A stretch of 6,072 bases of DNA from Pseudomonadota bacterium (GTDB lineage Bacteria > Pseudomonadota > Gammaproteobacteria > Burkholderiales > Burkholderiaceae_D), in the NCBI GenBank assembly GCA_023392035.1, contig JAEVZY010000312.1, positions 1-6,072 on the forward strand, read 5' to 3'. Of this stretch, positions 1 through 4,639 are shown one piece after another. The number at the start of each line of letters is the position of its first letter. Within the stretch, counting starts at the first letter, position 1. The notes under the pieces were generated by a model, which saw only the letters and a list, made by a program, of their open reading frames with translations, was not told the DNA's origin and made no database searches. The translations under genes were made by a program, and so were the position numbers.

Positions 1-817
1 CGGCCAGGCCGGCCTGGGCTTGCGCAACGAGCTGTTTCCGGAGGGCGCCTTCGAAGTGCCTTACGGCCCGGCCATCGTCAACGCCTATGGCATGTGTGCC
101 ATGCGCCACATGCATGAGTTCGGCACCACCAGCGAGCAACTGGCCTGGATCAAGGTGGCGGCCTCGCACCATGCCCAGCACAATCCGCATGCCATGCTGC
201 GCGAAGTGGTGACGGTGCAGGACGTGCTGGATTCGCCCATCATCGCCGACCCCTTGCATCGCCTGGACTGCTGCGTGATCAGCGACGGCGGCGGCGCCAT
301 CGTGGTGGTGAGTCCGGAAGTGATGAAGAACCTGAACCGTCCGCGCGTGAAAGTGATCGGCGCGGCCGAGGCCATCAAATACCACCACGGCGGCAAGGTC
401 GACCTGACGTATTCCGCCGGCGTGGAAAGCGGCAAGCGGGCCTTTGCCCAGGCCGGCATCACCCCGCAGGACATCAAGTACGCCTCGCTCTACGACAGCT
501 TCACCATCACCGTGCTGATACAGCTGGAAGACCTGGGCTTTTGCGAAAAAGGGCAGGGCGGACGCTTCGTGGCCGACGGCAACCTGATCTCGGGCGTGGG
601 CAAGCTGCCTTTCAATACCGACGGCGGCGGCTTGTGCAACAACCATCCCGGCAATCGGGGCGGCATGACCAAGGTGCTGGAAGCGGTGCGCCAGGTGCGC
701 GGCGAAGCGCATCCCGCGGTGCAGGTGAAGAATTGCGACCTGGCGCTGGCGCATGGCACCGGCGGTTCGCTCGGCACCCGCCACGGCAGTGCCACCGTCA
801 TCCTGGAGAGGGAATAG
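1..817 (+). CDS. SCP2-type thiolase-like protein, 3' part (5' end outside window)
   Basis: This is the C-terminal part (about 271 residues) of a thiolase-superfamily protein. The reading frame is open from base 2, so the true start lies upstream; the TTG at 20 is an internal leucine codon. Visible marks of the SCP-x/SCP2-like branch are the YDSFT segment followed by LEDLGFCEKG, then NTDGGGLCNNHPGNRGG with the conserved His at 644-646, and the closing HGTGGSLGTRHGS block (His at 752-754). Classical thiolases carry a catalytic Cys-x-Gly near the C-terminus; here that place holds the HGTGG sequence, typical of SCP2-like members, some of which are aldolases or non-classical thiolases. The nucleophilic Cys of the N-terminal half is not in the window. 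The family acts in the cytoplasm on beta-keto- or beta-hydroxyacyl-CoA. The DUF35 gene starts one base after the stop (TAG-C-ATG), so the two are almost certainly co-translated. The substrate is unknown; family assignment is firm. Confidence 0.9.
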   Translation, partial: GQAGLGLRNELFPEGAFEVPYGPAIVNAYGMCAMRHMHEFGTTSEQLAWIKVAASHHAQHNPHAMLREVVTVQDVLDSPIIADPLHRLDCCVISDGGGAIVVVSPEVMKNLNRPRVKVIGAAEAIKYHHGGKVDLTYSAGVESGKRAFAQAGITPQDIKYASLYDSFTITVLIQLEDLGFCEKGQGGRFVADGNLISGVGKLPFNTDGGGLCNNHPGNRGGMTKVLEAVRQVRGEAHPAVQVKNCDLALAHGTGGSLGTRHGSATVILERE

Positions 818-818
818 C

Positions 819-1211
819 ATGAGCCGAGAAATTCCGGCCCCGGTGCGCAATCCGGAAACCGCGCCCTTCTGGCAGGCGGCCAAGGAAGGCAAGCTGCTCT
901 ACAAGCGCTGCCAGAATTGCGGGGAACCGCATTTTTATCCGCGTGCCATTTGCCCGTTCTGCGGCAGCGACCAGACCGAATGGCAAACCGCGTCCGGCCA
1001 CGGCAGCATCTATTCCTGGAGCGCCATGCGGCGCGCCCCGGTGCCCTACGCCATTGCCTACATCACGCTGGATGAAGGCCCGACCATCATGAGCAACCTG
1101 GTGCAGTGCGACTTCGATGCCCTGGCCATCGGGCAGCGGGTGGAGCTGGTGTTCCAGCAGGCGGAAGACGGCTCGGCGGTGCCGATGTTCCGGCCGCAGC
1201 CGGGCTTTTAA
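819..1211 (+). CDS. DUF35 zinc-ribbon / OB-fold protein, partner of the thiolase
   Basis: A 130-residue protein with the two-part DUF35 layout. An N-terminal helix (about residues 12-27, ending GKLLYKRC) leads into a rubredoxin-like zinc ribbon with Cys31-x2-Cys34 and Cys45-x2-Cys48. A beta-rich OB-fold follows from about residue 60 to 125 (GSIYSWSAMRRAPVPYAIAYITLDEGP, then IGQRVELVF). The family is known to bind thiolase-like enzymes: the ChsH2 DUF35 domain with the Ltp2 aldolase in steroid side-chain loss, and the archaeal acetoacetyl-CoA thiolase/HMG-CoA synthase complex. The role is substrate channelling or complex assembly rather than catalysis. The start at 819 is chosen because GGAGAGGGA (805-813) sits just before it and the family begins near there; an in-frame ATG at 753 would lie deep in the thiolase gene. 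The pairing makes a functional complex with the upstream protein likely (inference). Confidence 0.92.
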   Translation: MSREIPAPVRNPETAPFWQAAKEGKLLYKRCQNCGEPHFYPRAICPFCGSDQTEWQTASGHGSIYSWSAMRRAPVPYAIAYITLDEGPTIMSNLVQCDFDALAIGQRVELVFQQAEDGSAVPMFRPQPGF

Positions 1212-1241
1212 GCGGCCTTCAGGCGCAGCTTCATGCCGTTT

Positions 1242-1271
1242 TTGGCGGGTCTTATGCCCAAGCCGCATAAG
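1242..1271 (+). promoter_or_regulatory. Weak candidate promoter overlapping a perfect 7-bp inverted repeat
   Basis: In the 137-base gap before the binding-protein gene, CTTATGC (1251-1257) and GCATAAG (1265-1271) form a perfect inverted repeat with a 7-base centre. A possible sigma-70 promoter, TTGGCG (1242-1247) and CATAAG (1266-1271) with an 18-base spacer, matches the consensus at 4 of 6 positions in each box. The repeat would cover the spacer and -10, which would suit an operator. It could instead be a weak hairpin after the DUF35 gene, but the stem is AT-rich and no T-run follows on either strand. The rest of the gap shows nothing recognisable. Confidence 0.3.
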
Positions 1272-1348
1272 CAAACAGCCAAAGAATAGTTGGGATTGCA
1301 AGTGTTGCCCGCGAAACTGGCGCTTCTCCCCGCCATGCAGAGGCCGCC

Positions 1349-2032
1349 ATGTTCCAAGCATCCGCAGCAGTTTTGTCCCGCTCCTTCCTGGGTGCGCTGC
1401 TGGCCATGGCTGCCGCGTGGAGCCTGGCAGCCGAACCGGCGCCGCTGGTGGGCAAGGTCGAACCCCTGCTCGCGCAAGACCTGGCAAAGAGCGTCCAGCT
1501 CGATGCCCGGCAGCTGCAGCCGCGCCCCCTGACCGACGCCTCGCTGCTGCCGGCCGACCGGGTGGCGGTGCCGCTGGCGCAGACCCAGCCGCTGGCCATC
1601 CTGCCCGCCGACAGCGATATTTCCCAGCCTGAACACCTGCAAGGCCGCACGGTCTGCTTGGCCGAGGCGGGCGGTTATGCCGGCCTGCTGCAAGCCCGCT
1701 TCGGCGCCAACGAGGCGCGCTATCCTTCGCTGCCCCAAGCCCTGCTCGCCCTGCAGAACGGCGCTTGCGATGCCCTGGTGCATGACAGCGCGGTGCTGCA
1801 AGCGCTGGTGCGCCTGCCGGAGTGGAAAGCCTTCAACAACAGTTTCGCCGTCGGTGAGCCGCGCCAGTTGGCGGTGGTGCTGCCGGCCAGCAATCGTGCC
1901 GCCATCGCCCAGGTTCGCCAAGCCGCAAGCGACTGGCAGGCCAGCGCCCATTCCGAGCAACTGGCGGCCAAGGTCGCCGGCCGCTTGTCCGAAGAAGTTC
2001 GTCGCAATCAACAGTTGGCCACCGCCTACTGA
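1349..2032 (+). CDS. Exported periplasmic substrate-binding-like protein with shortened lobe I
   Basis: A 227-residue protein with a Sec signal peptide: Arg11, then a hydrophobic run at about 13-24, with likely cleavage after SLA at residue 27. The second half reads as lobe II of an amino-acid-type binding protein (SBP_bac_3): LQGRTVCLAEAGGYAGLL (97-114), then SLPQALLALQNGACDALVHDSAVLQAL (127-153), then RQLAVVLP and a C-terminal helical tail. Cys103 and Cys140, the only cysteines, lie where the glutamate/general amino-acid binders of this family have a cysteine pair, so a disulfide is plausible. The first half is odd: about 65 mature residues replace the usual 90-110, and I cannot see the VGFDVDLA segment or the Arg-containing loop before a FS-x-PY motif that grips the ligand. 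No permease or ATPase gene is adjacent. The start is supported by CAGAGG (1338-1343). It may be a sensor-like or orphan binding protein; ligand unknown. Confidence 0.75.
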   Translation: MFQASAAVLSRSFLGALLAMAAAWSLAAEPAPLVGKVEPLLAQDLAKSVQLDARQLQPRPLTDASLLPADRVAVPLAQTQPLAILPADSDISQPEHLQGRTVCLAEAGGYAGLLQARFGANEARYPSLPQALLALQNGACDALVHDSAVLQALVRLPEWKAFNNSFAVGEPRQLAVVLPASNRAAIAQVRQAASDWQASAHSEQLAAKVAGRLSEEVRRNQQLATAY

Positions 2033-2054
2033 TCTCTTCTGCTCCCCGCTCCTG

Positions 2055-2094
2055 CATGCCGTCCTTGAACCGGACGGCATGTTGCTTGTCTGTT
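2055..2094 (+). terminator. Rho-independent terminator after the binding-protein gene
   Basis: CATGCCGTCC (2055-2064) and GGACGGCATG (2072-2081) form a perfect 10-bp stem with a 7-base loop. The T-rich stretch TTGCTTGTCTGTT follows directly. It begins 22 bases after the stop of the binding-protein gene and precedes the promoter of the oxygenase genes, so it separates the two transcription units. The T-run is interrupted, so efficiency is uncertain. Confidence 0.8.
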
Positions 2095-2110
2095 CCCCGC
2101 TTCCAGTGCA

Positions 2111-2139
2111 TTGACAGCGGCTTTTGGCTTCTGTACGCT
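2111..2139 (+). promoter_or_regulatory. Candidate sigma-70 promoter of the oxygenase operon
   Basis: A consensus -35 box TTGACA (2111-2116) stands 17 bases before TACGCT (2134-2139), which matches the -10 consensus at 3 of 6 positions. Transcription would begin near 2146, inside the palindrome described next. The strong -35 with a poor -10 is common in regulated promoters. The position, after a terminator and before the alpha subunit, fits. An alternative -10, TAAACT at 2139-2144, would need a 22-base spacer and is less likely. Confidence 0.55.
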
Positions 2140-2143
2140 AAAC

Positions 2144-2161
2144 TAATCAGTGTGCTGACTA
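2144..2161. promoter_or_regulatory. MarR-style operator palindrome over the presumed transcription start
   Basis: TAATCAG and CTGACTA flank a 4-base centre TGTG; the 7-base arms are complementary at 6 of 7 positions. Size, AT-rich ends and location immediately after the -10 are typical of operators bound by MarR-family dimers, which repress until an aromatic ligand releases them. A MarR gene lies about 1.9 kb downstream, so regulation by that protein is a natural but untested inference. Confidence 0.5.
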
Positions 2162-2167
2162 AAAATC

Positions 2168-2190
2168 GGCGGCGCGTCCAAGCGGCCGCC
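2168..2190 (+). repeat. GC-rich inverted repeat in the leader of the oxygenase mRNA
   Basis: GGCGGC (2168-2173) and GCCGCC (2185-2190) form a 6-bp stem around an 11-base loop, within the roughly 70-base leader and ahead of the ribosome binding site AGGAG (2204-2208). It might stabilise the leader or affect translation, but short GC-rich repeats are frequent in such genomes by chance. Confidence 0.25.
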
Positions 2191-2216
2191 TGTGAAGGGA
2201 AACAGGAGCAGAGACC

Positions 2217-3512
2217 ATGTACGAGTCCCAGAAAATCCTCGGCCGCACCGCCGCCGACAAAAACCAGGACCCCACGCAAAAGCTGGAATGGCCCAAGGAG
2301 GGCCTGGAATTCATTCCCGACTGGGTCTACACCAGCGAAGCCAATTACGAGCGCGAAGTGGAACGCATCTTCCATGGCCGCACCTGGAATTTCGTGGCCC
2401 TGGAGGCCGAGATCCCCAATCCGGGCGACTTCAAGCGCTCCAATGTCGGCCCGACGCCGGTGGTGGTCTCGCGTGCCGAGGATGGCAGCATCAACGTCTT
2501 TGAAAATCGCTGCGCCCATCGCGGCGCCGAGTTCTGCCGCAGCAGCCACGGCAACAGCAAAGAATTCGTCTGCCCCTATCACCAGTGGTCATACGACCTC
2601 AAGGGCAATCTGCAGGGCGTGCCCTTCAAGCGCGGCGTGCAGCGCATGGGCGGCATGCCGCGCGACTTCAAGAATGAAGATCACAACCTGAAGAAGCTCA
2701 ATGTCACCACCCGCAACGGCGTGGTGTTCGCCTCCTACTGCATGGACATGGAGCCGATCGAGGATTACCTGAGCCCGGAAATCCTGAAAGACTTCGACAC
2801 CGTATTCCAGCCCGGCCGCAAGCTGCAGATCCACGGCTACTACCGCAATGAAGTGCCGGCCAACTGGAAGATGTACCACGAGAACCTGAAGGACCCTTAC
2901 CACGCCACCCTGCTGCACTCTTTCCTGGTGGTGTTCGGCCTGGTTTTGGCGGGCAACAAGTCGGCCATGATCGCCGACAGCAAGTACGGCATCCACGGCA
3001 CCATGGCTTCGGCCAAGAAGGACGATCTTTACGCCGCGGTGAGCGAAGACACCAAGAAGGAAATGCGCTCCTTCCACGAAGGCATGAAGCTGCAGGACGA
3101 GCGCCTGGTGCAATACATCAAGGAAACCGACTCGCCGTGGTCGGTGACCATGCAGACCATCTGGCCCAACCTGATCGTGCAGCGCGAGATGAACACCCTG
3201 GGCGTGCGCCACATCGTGCCGAATGGCCCCAACAGCTTCGTCATGAACTGGACCATGTTCGGCTATGAAGACGATACCGACGAGATGCGCCGCCACCGTC
3301 TGCGCCAGGGCAACCTGATGGGACCGTCCGGCTTCCTCGGCCTGGAAGACAACGAGGCGCTCAAGTTCGTGCAGCAAGGCGTCACCCAGTCCAGCACCGA
3401 CACCAGCGTGGTCAAGCTCGATCCGGGCAAGCTGGGCACCTCCGAAACCCTGATTTCGGAAGCCTGCATCCGCGCCATGTACAAGCACTATCGTGAAGTG
3501 ATGGACCTGTAA
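2217..3512 (+). CDS. Aromatic-ring hydroxylating oxygenase, alpha (catalytic) subunit
   Basis: A 431-residue large subunit of a Rieske non-haem iron oxygenase, which uses O2 and electrons from NAD(P)H, delivered by partner proteins, to hydroxylate an aromatic ring. The Rieske [2Fe-2S] ligands are Cys99-x-His101 and Cys119-x2-His122. The mononuclear iron site is in ENLKDPYHATLLH: Asp226 links the two centres between subunits, and His229 and His234 bind iron with the usual five-residue spacing. The third ligand is probably Asp378 in GLEDNEA. Phrases such as ALEAEIPNPGDFKR, LQGVPFKRGV and GGMPRDFK resemble the terephthalate dioxygenase / salicylate 5-hydroxylase / anthranilate dioxygenase group, which acts on aromatic carboxylates. 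Length is normal for the family. The start has a good AGGAG eight bases upstream. The beta subunit follows after 17 bases in the same operon. No ferredoxin or reductase gene is next to it. Family certain, substrate not determined. Confidence 0.97.
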   Translation: MYESQKILGRTAADKNQDPTQKLEWPKEGLEFIPDWVYTSEANYEREVERIFHGRTWNFVALEAEIPNPGDFKRSNVGPTPVVVSRAEDGSINVFENRCAHRGAEFCRSSHGNSKEFVCPYHQWSYDLKGNLQGVPFKRGVQRMGGMPRDFKNEDHNLKKLNVTTRNGVVFASYCMDMEPIEDYLSPEILKDFDTVFQPGRKLQIHGYYRNEVPANWKMYHENLKDPYHATLLHSFLVVFGLVLAGNKSAMIADSKYGIHGTMASAKKDDLYAAVSEDTKKEMRSFHEGMKLQDERLVQYIKETDSPWSVTMQTIWPNLIVQREMNTLGVRHIVPNGPNSFVMNWTMFGYEDDTDEMRRHRLRQGNLMGPSGFLGLEDNEALKFVQQGVTQSSTDTSVVKLDPGKLGTSETLISEACIRAMYKHYREVMDL

Positions 3513-3529
3513 AACGGGAACGAATAAAA

Positions 3530-4045
3530 ATGAAACTGACTGGTTACCAAGCCCCGCAGGTCGATCCGCGCGAAACCCGCGAGCTGCGCGCGCAGGTGGA
3601 AGAGTTCAACAGCGAATACTGCGCCGTGCTGGATGGCGGCGAACTGGAGCAGTGGCCCGATTTCTTCGTGCAGGACTGCCTGTATCGCGTCACCAGCCGC
3701 GAGAATGCGCAGGCCAACCTGCCGGTGGGCCTGGTGTATTGCGAAGGCCGTGCCATGCTGCACGACCGCGCGGTGGCGATCAACCGCACGCAGATGTTCG
3801 CCCCGCGCAGCCTGCTGCACGTGTGCGGCAATGTGCGCATCATGAGCGCCGAAGGCCGTGACGGATTTGCCGCGCAGACCAATTTCATCCTGCTGCAGAC
3901 TTTGGTGGAAAGCCCGACCACCATCCACCTGGCCGGCCGCTATTACGACCAGTTCGTGCGGGTGGATGGCCGCTTGAAACTGAAGGAGAGGCAGGTGGTG
4001 TATGACACCACCATCATCGCAACCGACGTCGTCTACCCGGTTTAG
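3530..4045 (+). CDS. Aromatic-ring hydroxylating oxygenase, beta (structural) subunit
   Basis: A 171-residue small subunit with the SnoaL/NTF2-like cone fold of the ring_hydroxyl_B family. Family marks are the N-terminal helix with VEEFNSEYCAVLDGGELEQWPDFFVQDCLYRVTSREN (about 23-59), a central block around ALNR-like AINRTQMFAPRSLLHVCGNVRI (about 83-104), and the C-terminal strands GRYYDQFVRVDGRLKLKERQVVYDTT. The QWPDFF...DCxYRVT pattern recalls the small subunits of terephthalate and salicylate oxygenases. It completes an alpha3beta3 enzyme; in most relatives it is structural and does not bind iron. GGGAA (3516-3520) is a modest ribosome binding site nine bases before the ATG, and the short gap points to co-transcription with alpha. 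Its stop codon TAG (4043-4045) overlaps the stop codon of the convergent MarR gene. Confidence 0.94.
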   Translation: MKLTGYQAPQVDPRETRELRAQVEEFNSEYCAVLDGGELEQWPDFFVQDCLYRVTSRENAQANLPVGLVYCEGRAMLHDRAVAINRTQMFAPRSLLHVCGNVRIMSAEGRDGFAAQTNFILLQTLVESPTTIHLAGRYYDQFVRVDGRLKLKERQVVYDTTIIATDVVYPV

Positions 4046-4527
4046 AAAGACCGCATGGCCGCGCGGCCGAGTTCATTGTTGGCGTCCACCAGCACCATCA
4101 GCAAGTCGACGAATTTCTTGCGGTCGGCGGGGGAGAGCGGAGCCAGCAGGCGCTCCTGGGCGCGCGCCATGGCCTCGAACATCTTGCGCGTGACTTCAGT
4201 GCCCTCGGGCGTGTTGTAGGCGTTCTTGACGCGGCCGTCGGTGGCGCTGGGAACGCGCCGCACCAAGCCGCGCTCTTCGAGACGCTTCAGGACGTCGGCA
4301 GTGTTGGTGCGGTCGAGGCCGACCTCATGGCCCAGGGTCTTCTGGTCCAGGCCGGGAGTGACGGAAAGCGCGGTGAGCATGCCGTATTGCACGGGGGTGA
4401 TGCCGAACTCGCGGCATTCCTCCAGGAAGATGGCGTAGTGAATCTGGTTCAGGCGCCGCACCAGGTAACCGGGGCGCGAAGAGAGCATTTCCAGCGCCGG
4501 TTCATCGGCGGATTTTTTCTTGGACAT
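4042..4527 (-). CDS. MarR-family transcriptional regulator
   Basis: A 161-residue winged helix-turn-helix protein. An N-terminal dimerisation helix (about residues 20-40, RPGYLVRRLNQIHYAIFLEEC) leads to TPVQYGMLTAL (44-54), the HTH region DQKTLGHEVGLDRTNTADVLKRLEERGLVRR (61-91, recognition helix about 72-86) and the wing with the conserved Asp97-Gly98-Arg99. Long helices (108-157) complete the dimer interface. MarR proteins usually repress catabolic genes and release DNA on binding a phenolic acid or its CoA thioester. The start at 4527 fits the family length, though no clear Shine-Dalgarno precedes it; the frame stays open upstream into the divergent promoter region, where extra residues look non-coding. 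It is divergent from the amidase and convergent with the oxygenase genes, so control of both, and of itself, is likely (inference). Confidence 0.93.
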   Translation of the reverse strand: MSKKKSADEPALEMLSSRPGYLVRRLNQIHYAIFLEECREFGITPVQYGMLTALSVTPGLDQKTLGHEVGLDRTNTADVLKRLEERGLVRRVPSATDGRVKNAYNTPEGTEVTRKMFEAMARAQERLLAPLSPADRKKFVDLLMVLVDANNELGRAAMRSF

Positions 4528-4567
4528 TGAACAGCGACTGGCGACAAATGAAGAAGAGGGCGCGGCA

Positions 4568-4573
4568 ATTGTA
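4568..4573 (-). promoter_or_regulatory. Candidate -10 box for the MarR gene
   Basis: Read on the minus strand, TACAAT matches the -10 consensus at 5 of 6 positions and lies 41 bases before the chosen start. No good -35 box is found 16-18 bases further upstream; that region is taken up by the TGCTTG/CAAGCA repeat. A promoter weak in the -35 and overlapped by an operator would suit an autoregulated repressor. Confidence 0.35.
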
Positions 4574-4574
4574 A

Positions 4575-4605
4575 TGCTTGATCCCGCCGCAAGCACTCTG
4601 CAAGC
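4575..4605. promoter_or_regulatory. Candidate operator between the MarR and amidase genes
   Basis: TGCTTG (4575-4580) and CAAGCA (4590-4595) form a perfect 6-bp inverted repeat with a 9-base centre. A further GCAAGC at 4600-4605 repeats the right arm (4589-4594) with an offset of 11 bases, one helical turn, so equivalent bases face the same side of the DNA. The cluster is midway between two divergent genes, beside the putative MarR -10 box. It does not match the palindrome in front of the oxygenase genes. The rest of the 112-base gap contains only a purine-rich leader for the amidase. Confidence 0.4.
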
Positions 4606-4639
4606 GGTAGAACAAACAAGAAAGAAAGGATAGACCCCC

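Noticed and set aside
753..818. Upstream in-frame ATG for the DUF35 gene
   Set aside because: It lies inside the thiolase coding region, has no ribosome binding site, and would add 22 residues unlike the family; the ATG at 819 has GGAGAGGGA before it.
1208..2080. 290-codon open frame on the minus strand over the binding-protein gene
   Set aside because: Gln/Gly/Arg-rich translation without a recognisable fold, running through the terminator; the plus-strand gene has a signal peptide and a lobe II signature.
2589..3488. 299-codon open frame on the minus strand opposite the Rieske alpha subunit
   Set aside because: Same kind of shadow; composition is dominated by His, Val and Ala with no domain, and the opposite strand carries intact Rieske and iron-site motifs.
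4057..4068. GC palindrome as a terminator for the oxygenase operon
   Set aside because: It is a self-complementary 12-mer inside marR coding sequence with no T-run after it; such GC-only palindromes are expected by chance in this composition.
4532..4540. CAGCGACTG near the MarR start as a copy of the oxygenase operator
   Set aside because: Only the CAG and CTG triplets match and the spacing differs by one base; too weak to call the same site.
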